Shown here one piece after another: positions 1-10,678 of a stretch of 64,000 nt of DNA. The translations under genes and the position numbers were made by a program. The notes below the pieces were generated by a model. The model searched no databases, was not told the DNA's origin, and saw only the letters and a program-made list of their open reading frames with translations. Source of the DNA: Siccibacter turicensis LMG 23730 (GTDB taxonomy: Bacteria > Pseudomonadota > Gammaproteobacteria > Enterobacterales > Enterobacteriaceae); NCBI RefSeq assembly GCF_000463155.2, contig NZ_AWFZ01000002.1, forward strand, positions 62,001-126,000, in the 5' to 3' direction. Every line of letters begins with the position of its first letter. The stretch's first letter is position 1.

Positions 1-564
1 GAAGAAATGCCGCCCCAGAAGCACGACCATGTGGATCTGGTGATGAGTAATGGCAAAGTGCTGCGCTATACCGATCCGCGCCGTTTTGGAGCGTGGCTGT
101 GGACGCGTGAGCTTGAAGGGCACAATGTGCTGGCGCATCTGGGGCCAGAGCCGCTGAGCGAAGCGTTTAACGCCAGCTACCTTCAGCAAAAGAGCGCCAG
201 GAAGAAAATCGCCATTAAACCCTGGCTGATGGACAACAAACTGGTGGTAGGCGTGGGTAACATCTACGCCAGCGAGTCGCTGTTTGCCGCGGGTATCCAC
301 CCGGACAGGCTGGCCTCGTCGCTGTCGAGCGCCGAGTGTGAACTGCTGGTACAGGCAATTAAAGCCGTGCTGATCCGCTCTATCGAGCAGGGTGGAACGA
401 CGCTACGAGACTTTCTGCAAAGCGATGGTAAGCCGGGCTATTTTGCGCAGGAGCTACAGGTCTACGGGCGGGAAGGCGAGCCGTGTCGGGTATGTGCCAC
501 ACCTATCGTGGCCAGCAAGCACGGGCAGCGCAGCACCTACTACTGCCGCCGCTGCCAGCACTGA
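1..564 (+). CDS. mutM: Formamidopyrimidine-DNA glycosylase, 3' part (window-truncated)
   Basis: Bifunctional DNA glycosylase/AP lyase that removes 8-oxoguanine and formamidopyrimidines in base excision repair. The reading frame is open from base 1, so the 5' end, including the catalytic Pro2/Glu3, lies outside the window; about 188 of the usual 269 codons are present. The visible part has the DPRRFG segment, the helix-two-turn-helix region around [19 protein letters not shown], and a C-terminal four-cysteine zinc finger (CRVC ... CRRC) ending in the DNA-binding QRSTYYC strand. It converges with coaD with no gap, as in E. coli. The truncation is only the window edge; nothing suggests a pseudogene. 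Confidence 0.97.
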   Translation, partial: EEMPPQKHDHVDLVMSNGKVLRYTDPRRFGAWLWTRELEGHNVLAHLGPEPLSEAFNASYLQQKSARKKIAIKPWLMDNKLVVGVGNIYASESLFAAGIHPDRLASSLSSAECELLVQAIKAVLIRSIEQGGTTLRDFLQSDGKPGYFAQELQVYGREGEPCRVCATPIVASKHGQRSTYYCRRCQH

Positions 565-2336
<1,772 letters not shown>

Positions 2337-2726
2337 GGGCATAGGAACTGGTTATGAATGTGAAAGGATTCTATGTATTTAACCAGGGCTTTACCATTAC
2401 TTTTGCCGTGCTGTCACAGAGCATAAGCATGAACAACATGTAACTTATTGTATTTAAACGTTATCTATTGATTTTTATAGGATATTTTTAGAGTTTCAAC
2501 ATAAACGCTAATTCTACCGGGGCCAGGTGCCTGAGCCGCTAAAAATCAACGCCGCCTAAACGTATGATTGGTTGGGCTTTTCGAACGTCTCGTCTGGCGC
2601 ATTGAATTCGGATTATAGGCCAGGTAATGGTACAATCATTGACACTATTAGCGTTGCTGCGGGTCGTCAGAGTGCCCGCGTTTCGCCTGTTGCCGCCGAG
2701 CGGGTACTAACAACCAAGAGCTGATT
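2337..2726. promoter_or_regulatory. Divergent waaA / waaQ intergenic region
   Basis: About 390 bases without a credible gene separate the divergent waaA and waaQ starts and must hold both promoters. The left half is AT-rich. A TTGACA hexamer lies at 2639-2644 and a TACAAT at 2631-2636, but neither has a well-spaced partner hexamer, so I do not assign a promoter. I looked for the ops element (GGCGGTAG) and the JUMPstart sequence that precede the E. coli waaQ operon and found no good match on the plus strand. Confidence 0.5.
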
Positions 2727-3803
2727 GTGAAGAAGCAATTTAAACGAATTCTCGTCATCAAAATGCGCTTTCATGGCGATATGCTGCTAACTACGCCGGT
2801 CATCAGCACGCTCAGGCAGCACTATCCGGATGCCAGCGTAGACGTGTTGTTGTACCAGGACACCATGCCGATCCTCTCCGAAAACCCGGAGATTAATGCC
2901 CTGTACGGGATTAAGAATCGGGGGGCGGGCGCAGGCGAGAAAATCGCTAACTTTGTGCACCTGCTCAGGACGCTGCGCGCCAACCACTATGACCTGGTGG
3001 TGAACCTGACCGATCAGTGGATCGTTGCCCTGCTGGTGCGCGGGTTACAGGCCGAGGTCAAAATTTCCCAGGATTTCGCCCAGCGTCAGTCAGCCTTCTG
3101 GAAAAAGAGCTTTACCCATCTGGCGCCTTATACCGGCGAGCACGTCGTCGAGCGCAACCTTTCCGTGCTGCGTCCCTTAGGCATCGACAACCCTGTTACC
3201 GAAACCACCATGAGCTATCGGCCCGCCCACTGGGAAAGCCTGCGCGCGCGGCTGGATGCGCTCGGTGTCGGGGAACACTATGTGGTGATTCAACCGACGG
3301 CACGCCAGCTGTTTAAATGCTGGGACGACGACAAGTTTGCACAGGTGATTGATGCCCTGCACGCCCGCGGGTATGAGGTGGTGATGACGTCCGGGCCGGG
3401 TGCTGACGATCTGGCCTGCGTAGATAACATTGCCCGACAGTGTCAGGTTGCGCCCGTCGTGGCGCTCGCCGGAAAAACCACGTTCCCGGAGCTTGCTGCG
3501 CTTATCGATCACGCCGCGCTGTTTATCGGCGTCGACTCGGCACCTATGCATATTGCAGCCGCGGTGAAAACCCCCATCGTCTGCTTATTCGGTGCCACCG
3601 ATCACGTGTTCTGGCGCCCCTGGAGCGATAACGCCATTCAGTTTTGGGCCGGAAACTATCAGGCGATGCCCAAACGCTCGGAACTCGACAGAAATAAAAA
3701 GTATCTCTCGGTTATCCCCGCCGCTGACGTCATCGCTGCGACAGAACGGTTGCTGCCTGATGCGTACGCACCGATTAGCGCAGCCCGGAGTGACGCATCA
3801 TGA
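2727..3803 (+). CDS. waaQ: LPS core heptosyltransferase III
   Basis: GT9-family glycosyltransferase expected to add the branching heptose III to heptose II of the LPS inner core from ADP-L-glycero-D-manno-heptose. The 358-residue product (E. coli about 344) has the N-terminal RILVIKMRFHGDMLLTTPV acceptor-side motif and the C-terminal GVDSAPMHIAAA and LFGATDHVFW nucleotide-sugar motifs typical of WaaC/F/Q. The start is GTG, preceded by AAGAG. Its stop overlaps the waaG start by four bases (ATGA), indicating translational coupling. It is the first gene of the seven-gene rightward core operon. Confidence 0.94.
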   Translation: MKKQFKRILVIKMRFHGDMLLTTPVISTLRQHYPDASVDVLLYQDTMPILSENPEINALYGIKNRGAGAGEKIANFVHLLRTLRANHYDLVVNLTDQWIVALLVRGLQAEVKISQDFAQRQSAFWKKSFTHLAPYTGEHVVERNLSVLRPLGIDNPVTETTMSYRPAHWESLRARLDALGVGEHYVVIQPTARQLFKCWDDDKFAQVIDALHARGYEVVMTSGPGADDLACVDNIARQCQVAPVVALAGKTTFPELAALIDHAALFIGVDSAPMHIAAAVKTPIVCLFGATDHVFWRPWSDNAIQFWAGNYQAMPKRSELDRNKKYLSVIPAADVIAATERLLPDAYAPISAARSDAS

Positions 3804-4918
3804 TCGTTGCGTTCTGCCTGTTTAAATACTTTCCTTTCGGCGGATTGCAGCGCGATTTTATACGCGTTGCCCGTACGGTCGCGTCGCGAGGCCATCAGGT
3901 TCGCGTCTACGCCCAGTCCTGGGAAGGCGAATGCCCGTCTGAGTTCGAACTGATACTTCTGCCGGTCAAGTCGCGGACCAATCACGGACGTAATGCTGAA
4001 TATTATGCTCAGGTGCAGGCGCATCTGAAGAAACATCCGGTTTCGCGGGTGGTGGGCTTCAATAAGATGCCGGGCCTCGATGTGTATTACGCTGCCGATG
4101 TCTGTTACGCCGAAAAAGTGGCGCAGGAGAAGGGCTTTTTTTATCGCCTGACCTCGCGGTATAAGCATTTCGCCGCATTCGAGCGCGCCACCTTTGAAAA
4201 GGGGGCAAAGACGCAGCTGCTGATGCTGACTGACCGACAAATCGCTGATTTTCAGAAGCATTATCATACTGAGTCAGAGCGTTTTCACATTTTACCGCCG
4301 GGGATCTACCCCGATCGTAAGTACGACCAGCAGATCCCCGATAGCCGGCGGATCTACCGCGAGAAAAACGCTATCGCGCAGGATGCCTTCTTTATTCTGC
4401 AGGTCGGGTCAGACTTTAGCCGCAAGGGCGTGGATCGCACTATCGATGCCGTGGCAGCACTCCCTGTCGAGCAGCGGGCTAAGGCCGTGCTGCTGGTAGT
4501 CGGGCAGGATAAACCAGGCCGCTTTGCCGCACAGGCCGCGAAACGTGGCATTGGCGCGCAGGTTCATTTTTTCAAAGGGCGCAATGACGTCGCGGAGCTG
4601 ATGGCCGCCGCTGACGTACTGATGCATCCGGCATATCAGGAAGCGGCAGGCATCGTGCTGCTCGAGGCTTTGACCGCCGGCCTGCCGGTCATTACCACCG
4701 CCGTCTGCGGCTATGCCCCTCATATCACGCGCTCGGGCGGTGGGGTTGTGGTGCCTGAGCCGTTTAATCAGCAGACGCTGAACGCTGCCCTGGCGTCCTG
4801 TACGCCGTCGCGTCTCACCGAATGGGCGACGCTGGCACGGTCGTACGCCGACCACGAAGATCTCTATAGCCTGCCGGAAAAGGCAGCCGATATTATTTTA
4901 GGTGGCATCCATGGTTGA
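3800..4918 (+). CDS. waaG: LPS core glucosyltransferase I
   Basis: Transfers the first glucose of the outer core from UDP-glucose to heptose II at the cytoplasmic face of the inner membrane. The 372-residue GT4-type protein (E. coli 374) begins [19 protein letters not shown], the glycine-rich acceptor loop of WaaG, and carries the nucleotide-sugar motif [11 protein letters not shown] near residues 280-290, in which two glutamates are spaced as in the EX7E element. Overlaps with waaQ (4 bases) and waaP (8 bases) support coupled translation. Confidence 0.96.
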   Translation: MIVAFCLFKYFPFGGLQRDFIRVARTVASRGHQVRVYAQSWEGECPSEFELILLPVKSRTNHGRNAEYYAQVQAHLKKHPVSRVVGFNKMPGLDVYYAADVCYAEKVAQEKGFFYRLTSRYKHFAAFERATFEKGAKTQLLMLTDRQIADFQKHYHTESERFHILPPGIYPDRKYDQQIPDSRRIYREKNAIAQDAFFILQVGSDFSRKGVDRTIDAVAALPVEQRAKAVLLVVGQDKPGRFAAQAAKRGIGAQVHFFKGRNDVAELMAAADVLMHPAYQEAAGIVLLEALTAGLPVITTAVCGYAPHITRSGGGVVVPEPFNQQTLNAALASCTPSRLTEWATLARSYADHEDLYSLPEKAADIILGGIHG

Positions 4919-5708
4919 ACTGAAAGAGCCACTCGCCACGCGCTGGCGCGGTAAAGACGCCTTTGCGGAAGTGGAAAAGCTGCACGGCGAGGTGTTTCGT
5001 GCGCTGGAGACCCGACGCACGCTGCGTTTTGAAATCGACGGGAAAGGCTATTTTCTGAAGCTGCACTACGGCACCACAATGAAAGAGGTCGTAAAAAACC
5101 TGCTCTCGTTACGTATGCCGGTGCTGGGCGCAGACCGCGAGTGGAACGCCATTCACCGCCTGAAAGCCCTGGGTGTGGATACCATGACCGGCGTGGGATT
5201 TGGCCAGAAGGGCTGGAATCCCATTCGGCGCACCTCGTTCATCATCACAGAGGATTTAACGCCGACCATCAGCCTTGAGGATTACTGCGCTGACTGGGCG
5301 ACAACGCCGCCAGCACCACGGATTAAGCGCATGATTATCCGCCGCGTGGCGACGATGGTGCGTGAGATGCATCGGGGCGGCGTTAATCACCGCGACTGCT
5401 ATATCTGCCATTTTCTGCTGCATCTGCCGTTTGAAGGCGATGAGTCCTCCCTGAAACTGTCGGTAATCGATCTGCATCGGGCGCAAATACGGCAGCGCGT
5501 ACCCCAGCGCTGGCGCGATAAAGACCTGATTGGGCTCTATTTCTCTTCGCTAAATATTGGTCTGACCCAGCGCGACATCTACCGTTTCCTGACGGTCTAT
5601 TTCCAGCAGCCGCTGCGTACCATTCTGGCGCAGGAAGCGGCCTTCTTCGCCAAAGCGGAAGCGAAGGCGGAGCGTATCCGCGAACGCACCCAGCGCCGCA
5701 AACTGTAA
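4911..5708 (+). CDS. waaP: LPS core heptose I kinase
   Basis: Phosphorylates heptose I of the inner core with ATP; phosphate at this position is needed for outer-membrane barrier function and for later WaaQ/WaaY action in enteric bacteria. The product has 265 residues, the same as E. coli WaaP. The kinase-like fold shows in the [10 protein letters not shown] catalytic loop (Asp162) and the SVIDLHRAQ segment that replaces the DFG motif. I start it at the ATG at 4911 (MVELKEP), not the GTG nine bases upstream, because it matches the E. coli N-terminus. It overlaps the end of waaG by eight bases. Confidence 0.96.
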   Translation: MVELKEPLATRWRGKDAFAEVEKLHGEVFRALETRRTLRFEIDGKGYFLKLHYGTTMKEVVKNLLSLRMPVLGADREWNAIHRLKALGVDTMTGVGFGQKGWNPIRRTSFIITEDLTPTISLEDYCADWATTPPAPRIKRMIIRRVATMVREMHRGGVNHRDCYICHFLLHLPFEGDESSLKLSVIDLHRAQIRQRVPQRWRDKDLIGLYFSSLNIGLTQRDIYRFLTVYFQQPLRTILAQEAAFFAKAEAKAERIRERTQRRKL

Positions 5709-5724
5709 TGCGAGAATAAAGAAG

Positions 5725-6816
5725 ATGAAGAAAATCGCCTTTGTCGGCGAGGCAGTTTCCGGCTTCGGCGGCATGGAAACGGTCATCAGAGATGTGATTC
5801 ATGCGTTTCGCGCCGATACGCCGACGGTTAACAGCAAGATGTTCTTTTTTTGTCGCGACGACCGGATGGATAAAGGCTGGCTGGAAGGTATCGACGCTGA
5901 CTACGCCTTCTCGAACCATAAGATAAGCTTCCTGCGCCGGGCCAGGCATGTTCGCACGCTGGCGCGCTGGCTACGGGAAGAGAAGCCGGACGTGGTGATC
6001 TGCATCGATGTCATCTCCTGCCTGCTGGCCAACCGCGCAAGGCAGAAAAGCGGACTCCATTTCCCACTTTTCTCCTGGCCGCATTTTTCGCTCGACCATA
6101 AAAAACACGCGGAGTGCGTGACGTATGCGGATTACCATCTGGCGATAAGCAGCGGTATTAAACAGCAGATGATCGCCCGCGGCGTGCCTGAGGCGCGCAT
6201 CAACGTTATTTTTAATCCCGTGGCACCGAAAAATACCGTCATTCCCGCTCCGGCGGCCGGTGAAGCACCGACATTCCTCTACGTCGGGCGCATGAAGTTT
6301 GAGGGCCAGAAGCGCATCAAAGATCTGCTGGATGGCCTGGCGGCGCTGGAAGGGCCCTGGACGCTACACGCCATCGGTGACGGCTCCGATTTTGAAAAAT
6401 GTCGTCGGTATGCCAGTGAGAAAGGTATTGCCGATCGGATCACCTGGCACGGCTGGCAGGCGGAGCCCTGGACGCTGGTTCAGCGTGACATTAAGCGCGT
6501 GTCGGCGCTGCTGCTGACGTCATCGTTTGAGGGATTCCCGATGACGCTGCTGGAAGCGATGTCATACGGTATCTTCTGCATCAGCAGTGACTGCATGTCC
6601 GGGCCGGGGGATATGATCGTCAATGGCGTAAATGGTCAGCTCTATCCGCCGGGCGACGTGTCCGCGTTTACCGCGGCCCTGAGCGGTTTCACATGTCAGC
6701 CGCCTGCAGTCGATCCCGCAACCATTCAACACTCCATTCATCGTTTTTATATCGATGCCTATTTTGAAAACGTGAAAGCGATTTTGCGTCACGCGACAGA
6801 GACGACTATTCAATGA
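5725..6816 (+). CDS. waaB: LPS core galactosyltransferase
   Basis: GT4 glycosyltransferase matching E. coli WaaB (UDP-galactose to glucose I of the outer core). The 363-residue product (E. coli 359) starts KKIAFVGEAVSGFGGMETV and has the GRMKFEGQKRIKDL and SFEGFPMTLLEAMSYGI motifs, the latter being the EX7E nucleotide-sugar element. Identity with E. coli WaaB is high through FSWPHFSLDHKKHAE, so the family call is firm; the exact sugar and linkage are inferred. There is a 16-base gap to waaP and a four-base ATGA overlap with the next gene. Confidence 0.92.
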   Translation: MKKIAFVGEAVSGFGGMETVIRDVIHAFRADTPTVNSKMFFFCRDDRMDKGWLEGIDADYAFSNHKISFLRRARHVRTLARWLREEKPDVVICIDVISCLLANRARQKSGLHFPLFSWPHFSLDHKKHAECVTYADYHLAISSGIKQQMIARGVPEARINVIFNPVAPKNTVIPAPAAGEAPTFLYVGRMKFEGQKRIKDLLDGLAALEGPWTLHAIGDGSDFEKCRRYASEKGIADRITWHGWQAEPWTLVQRDIKRVSALLLTSSFEGFPMTLLEAMSYGIFCISSDCMSGPGDMIVNGVNGQLYPPGDVSAFTAALSGFTCQPPAVDPATIQHSIHRFYIDAYFENVKAILRHATETTIQ

Positions 6817-7826
6817 GCCAGCAATATTTCAATGACAGCGACGTGATCAACTCGGTGCTGGATTTCAATCACGCCGGGGAGACCGGTGCAGCCCCCTTTA
6901 TCGTCGCGTATGGCATCGACAAAAACTTCCTGTACGGCTGCGGCATTTCTATTGCCTCCATTTTGTTGACCAACCCCTCTCTGGCGCTTGAGTTTCACGT
7001 TTTCACCGATTTTTTCAGCGAGGACGATCGCGCCCGCTTTGACGCACTGGCAAAACAGTATTCGACCCGTATCGTGGTCAGCCTGATTGACTGTGAAAAG
7101 CTTAAATCGCTGCCCAGCACGAAAAACTGGACCTATGCCACCTACTTCCGCTTTATCATCGCCGACCACTTCGCCGGCAAGGCCGATAAAGTGCTTTATC
7201 TGGATGCGGATATCGCCTGCCAGGGGAGTATCCAGGAGCTGGCGGATCTGCAGTTCAGTGAAAATGAAATCGCGGCGGTGGTCGTGGAAGGGGAGAGCGC
7301 CTGGTGGCAGAAACGCGCCGTGAGCCTTGACACCCCAGGACTTGAAAAGGGATATTTCAACGCGGGTTTTCTGCTGATTAATATTCCCCTGTGGGCAAAA
7401 GAAGGCATTTCCGTCAACGCTATCAACATGTTACGTGACCCGGCGGTGGTGAGTAAAATTACCCATCTCGATCAGGATGTGTTGAACATGTTGCTGGTGG
7501 GCAAAACCCGCTTCGTGGATAAAAAATTCAATACGCAGTTCAGCATTAACTACGAACTAAAAGCGCAGGCGGTTAACCCGGTTAACGATGCCACCGTCTT
7601 TATCCACTACATTGGGCCAACCAAACCCTGGCACGTCTGGGCAACCTATCCCGTTTCACGCGCCTTTTTAAACGCCCGGCAGCATTCTCCCTGGCGGGAT
7701 GCGGCATTGCTTAGCCCGGGTAATGCCAATCAGTGGCGTTATGCCGCAAAACACTACTTTAAACAGAAAAAATATCTCGCTGGGGTGGTCGGCTACCTCA
7801 CTTATTTTATGCACAAAGTGAAATAG
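6813..7826 (+). CDS. waaO: LPS core GT8 glycosyltransferase (WaaO/WaaI)
   Basis: Family 8 retaining glycosyltransferase that adds the second outer-core hexose. E. coli WaaO adds glucose and Salmonella WaaI adds galactose to glucose I. The 337-residue product has the metal-binding DxD in LYLDADIACQG (Asp131, Asp133), the GYFNAGFLLINIP acceptor-site strand and a terminal YVGPTKPWH-type motif (here HYIGPTKPWHVW). Which hexose is used cannot be read from the sequence, so the symbol waaI is an equal alternative. It overlaps waaB by four bases. In E. coli a second GT8 enzyme (waaR/J) follows; here waaY follows directly. Confidence 0.9.
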   Translation: MSQQYFNDSDVINSVLDFNHAGETGAAPFIVAYGIDKNFLYGCGISIASILLTNPSLALEFHVFTDFFSEDDRARFDALAKQYSTRIVVSLIDCEKLKSLPSTKNWTYATYFRFIIADHFAGKADKVLYLDADIACQGSIQELADLQFSENEIAAVVVEGESAWWQKRAVSLDTPGLEKGYFNAGFLLINIPLWAKEGISVNAINMLRDPAVVSKITHLDQDVLNMLLVGKTRFVDKKFNTQFSINYELKAQAVNPVNDATVFIHYIGPTKPWHVWATYPVSRAFLNARQHSPWRDAALLSPGNANQWRYAAKHYFKQKKYLAGVVGYLTYFMHKVK

Positions 7827-7857
7827 ACCGGGATATCCATCAGCTGCAGGGCTTTAC

Positions 7858-8562
7858 ATGATTACTAAAACAAAAATTAACGACTTCGTCGTCTACGTAA
7901 AAGATAACGATACCTTCTTCACCAGCCTCTTCGAGGACTTTTTACACTACCGCCTCGACGTGGTGAAGGTCTTCAGGAGCATTGAAGACACCAAAGTTGT
8001 GTTGATCGACACTCCACGTGGGAAATTTGTGCTGAAGGTGTTTGCACCGAAGGATAAAAAATTTGAGCGAGTGGCCAAATCCTTCGTTAAAGGCGATTAC
8101 TACTACACCTTGTTGAAGCAGACCGACCGCGTTATCAACGAAGGGTTACGCTTCCCCAATGATTTTTACCTGCTGGCCGAGCGGAAAATCTTCAATTACG
8201 CCAGCCTGTTCGTCATGATTATCGAGTATGTCGATGGGGTTGAACTGGCTGATTTAAGTGAAATCGACGACGACGTGCGCGCCGAGATTGCGGAAAAAAT
8301 GCAGCTGTTGCACCAGCACAATATGATCTCCGGCGATCCGCATAAGGGTAACTTTATTCTCTCTGCTGATGGGATCCGCATCATCGATCTCTCCGGAAAA
8401 ACGCCTACCGCGAATCGTAAAGCGAAAGACCGTATTGATATGGAGCGTCATCTGGGTATTGAGAATGAACTCAAAGACCTCGGTTACTATTCGGTCGTGT
8501 ATAAAAAGCGCGTGCGCCTTAAGATTAAGCGTATCAAACAGCGACTTAAGCTGAGCAAATAA
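7858..8562 (+). CDS. waaY: LPS core heptose II kinase
   Basis: Kinase-like protein that phosphorylates heptose II of the inner core, usually after WaaP and WaaQ have acted. At 234 residues it matches E. coli WaaY (232). The protein-kinase-like catalytic segment reads SGDPHKGNFILS, followed by IRIIDLSGK in place of DFG, and the C-terminus is strongly basic (KKRVRLKIKRIKQRLKLSK), consistent with contact with the membrane surface. It starts 31 bases after waaO/I and has an ATG start. Confidence 0.93.
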   Translation: MITKTKINDFVVYVKDNDTFFTSLFEDFLHYRLDVVKVFRSIEDTKVVLIDTPRGKFVLKVFAPKDKKFERVAKSFVKGDYYYTLLKQTDRVINEGLRFPNDFYLLAERKIFNYASLFVMIIEYVDGVELADLSEIDDDVRAEIAEKMQLLHQHNMISGDPHKGNFILSADGIRIIDLSGKTPTANRKAKDRIDMERHLGIENELKDLGYYSVVYKKRVRLKIKRIKQRLKLSK

Positions 8563-8587
8563 TCGCTAACCGGGATAACGATGTAAT

Positions 8588-9388
8588 ATGGCAGAGAATA
8601 CTCTTTATATAACGGATGCGGATATCGCTACGCTGGTGAACGGCAAGACGTCGCGCGATACCATCATCTTCCTGTCCGGCCCGACATCGCTCAACACGCC
8701 ACTGTCGGTGCTGAAGGCGAACGATGTTATTACCGTTAACGGTTCGGCGCGCTATCTACTGGATAATGGGGTTTCGCCTTTTATTTACGTACTGACCGAT
8801 TCGCGCTTTTTACAGCAGCGGCGTGATGACTTCTACGCGTTTTCTCAACGCAGCCGCTTCACGATTGTAAATCGTGATGTGTATGAAGATGCCTCTGAAG
8901 AGGATAAGCGTTATCTGGAGCAGCACTGCCATATTATCCGTCCGCTCTATAAGCGTGAAAAAGGCGGGTTCTTTAAAAAGCTGAGCCTGAACTGGATTGC
9001 GCAGCGTAACCCGCATATTCATGTGCGCGTGCCGCTTTCTAAGCGCAAGCGGCTGGTCGGATTCAGCACGCGCATTAGCGAAGGCTACTGCTCGTGCCAT
9101 ACCATCGCCTTTACCGCATTGCAGATTGCCTATTCGCTTAACTTTGAGCGCATTGTTTTCTCAGGGCTGGATCTTACCGGGTCGTGTACCCGGTTTTATG
9201 ATGAGAAAAATAACCCGATGCCGTCGGAGTTGAGTAAAGATCTGGGGAAAATTCTGCCGTTCTTTGCGTTCGCACGCGAGGTGGTGAAGGATATGAACGT
9301 CTTTAACCTGTCCGATGATACTGCCGTGGATTACCGTATCATTCCGCATATTACTCCGGACCAGTTGCCGGGCTTCGCGTCATCATAA
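8588..9388 (+). CDS. waaZ: LPS core biosynthesis protein WaaZ (Kdo III transferase type)
   Basis: A 266-residue protein resembling enterobacterial WaaZ (about 280 residues), which in E. coli is needed to add a third Kdo residue to the inner core and gives a truncated-core glycoform. Visible features are the N-terminal IIFLSGPTSLNTPLSVL and NDVITVNGSARYLLDNGVSPFIYVLTD segments and the central GYCSCHTIAFTALQIAY and FERIVFSGLDLTG motifs, the arrangement of DUF115/sialyltransferase-like enzymes. It is the last gene of the rightward core operon, 25 bases after waaY. waaS, its usual functional partner in E. coli, is absent, so the biochemical role is inferred. Confidence 0.8.
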   Translation: MAENTLYITDADIATLVNGKTSRDTIIFLSGPTSLNTPLSVLKANDVITVNGSARYLLDNGVSPFIYVLTDSRFLQQRRDDFYAFSQRSRFTIVNRDVYEDASEEDKRYLEQHCHIIRPLYKREKGGFFKKLSLNWIAQRNPHIHVRVPLSKRKRLVGFSTRISEGYCSCHTIAFTALQIAYSLNFERIVFSGLDLTGSCTRFYDEKNNPMPSELSKDLGKILPFFAFAREVVKDMNVFNLSDDTAVDYRIIPHITPDQLPGFASS

Positions 9389-9394
9389 TAAACA

Positions 9395-9425
9395 CGCGGT
9401 TGCGCAGGCAGGATGCGCAACCGCG
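9395..9425. terminator. Perfect 12-bp hairpin between convergent waaZ and waaL
   Basis: Inverted repeat CGCGGTTGCGCA / TGCGCAACCGCG with a seven-base loop sits in the 43-base gap between the convergent waaZ and waaL stops. The position suggests a shared bidirectional terminator, but there is no run of T on either side, so termination may need other factors. Confidence 0.6.
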
Positions 9426-9431
9426 GTAATA

Positions 9432-10652
9432 TCAGCTCTGGTTCTCTTTAGCGCGCAGGGCGAGGGCAATCCCCAACAACATTCCCAGATTCGAAATATT
9501 CACCGTTTCGAACGCGCCGCGCACCACCATATTTCCGACCAGAATTAATCCCAGCGTCAGCCATGCGTTGCGAGTAATACCTTCAGAACGCCGGTAACCG
9601 CGAACCGCCTCGCGCCCAAGAGAGAGTAACAGATACCACAGGGCCGCCAGGCCGATAACGCCTGCTGCATACCAGGTGGCCAGCGTCAGGTTATGCGGGC
9701 CAATGGCTTTTTTGAATATCCACTGTGGATAATCCTTAATCCGTTCGTTATAAACGCGATAAAAGATATCGTCCCCGAAGCCGTAGCCTTTGATCGGGTT
9801 TTCCATAATCAAGTCGACCGCAGAACCTTGCGTACCATTGCCATAGCGACCACTGCTGGAGGTTTGCTGCATTTTATGGAACAGCTTCGCAAAATGACCG
9901 GGATCGTAGTGGTGCGATATGGTAAAAAAGAGCGCCAGCGCAGCAAGCGCCAGGGCAGGTAATTTCCATTCCCGCCGCACGATTGCCCATATGACTGACG
10001 TTACGCCAATTGCCAGCCAGGTACCGCGCTGCAGGGTACCTATAATCATTAGCCCGGCGATCAGCCCCAGCGCGAGAAAGATCAGCATCGTACGGCAGCG
10101 CTTTAGCGTCCAGAGATAGAGCAATGCCGGTGTCATAAAAATAAGCGCATCGGACTTATATTTATGGCTGAACTGGCTAAAAGGCGGGATGCCGCGCTGG
10201 TACTCTTCGATGTATTGCCATAGATCCGCTATCGCCAGTGGAATAATCGCAGCAATAAGCGCATAGATGAACGTCTTCGCAACGTCGTCTCTGGACTCAT
10301 TATGTAAGACTACCGGAATAATTAACGCAATCACCACCAGCTTTTCGAAGACGGCATTGGCGGCTTTATCAAGGCTGTAAAGCGGATCAATCGAGATAAA
10401 AATTGAGTAAATTATCGCGGCAAGGAAAGTGAGCAGCGCCGCCGTCAGGTTATTTTTGAATAGCGTCAGAATGTGGCTGCGGTATTTAACGATATAGGTG
10501 ATCGCCGTGATATAAAGCAATGCTGCGACAATATGCTTATAACGGGTAACGCCTTCTAAAAAGTATAAAATGATATAGAGGCTGACGAGTCCCCGGTTCC
10601 ATAGCGATTGCCAGTTCTGCTCCCTGTGCTGGCTCCATTGAGTTAAAACCAT
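9432..10652 (-). CDS. waaL: O-antigen ligase
   Basis: Integral inner-membrane polymerase-like ligase that joins undecaprenyl-linked O antigen to the completed lipid A-core in the periplasm. The 406-residue protein is made of hydrophobic helices (roughly ten to twelve) with a large periplasmic loop around residues 250-320. Within and before that loop lie the conserved LQRGTWLAI arginine and the GPHNLTLATWYAAG histidine motif required by WaaL/Wzy-type enzymes. WaaL sequences diverge with core type, so weak similarity to other species is expected. It is the last gene of the hldD-waaF-waaC-waaL operon, 26 bases after waaC. Confidence 0.9.
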   Translation of the reverse strand: MVLTQWSQHREQNWQSLWNRGLVSLYIILYFLEGVTRYKHIVAALLYITAITYIVKYRSHILTLFKNNLTAALLTFLAAIIYSIFISIDPLYSLDKAANAVFEKLVVIALIIPVVLHNESRDDVAKTFIYALIAAIIPLAIADLWQYIEEYQRGIPPFSQFSHKYKSDALIFMTPALLYLWTLKRCRTMLIFLALGLIAGLMIIGTLQRGTWLAIGVTSVIWAIVRREWKLPALALAALALFFTISHHYDPGHFAKLFHKMQQTSSSGRYGNGTQGSAVDLIMENPIKGYGFGDDIFYRVYNERIKDYPQWIFKKAIGPHNLTLATWYAAGVIGLAALWYLLLSLGREAVRGYRRSEGITRNAWLTLGLILVGNMVVRGAFETVNISNLGMLLGIALALRAKENQS

Positions 10653-10678
10653 TTTATCTCCAGACGACCTTCCGTCAC

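Noticed and set aside
2631-2665. TTGACA at 2639-2644 as the -35 of a waaQ promoter.
   Set aside because: No acceptable -10 hexamer 16-18 bases downstream; the TACAAT lies upstream of it, not downstream.
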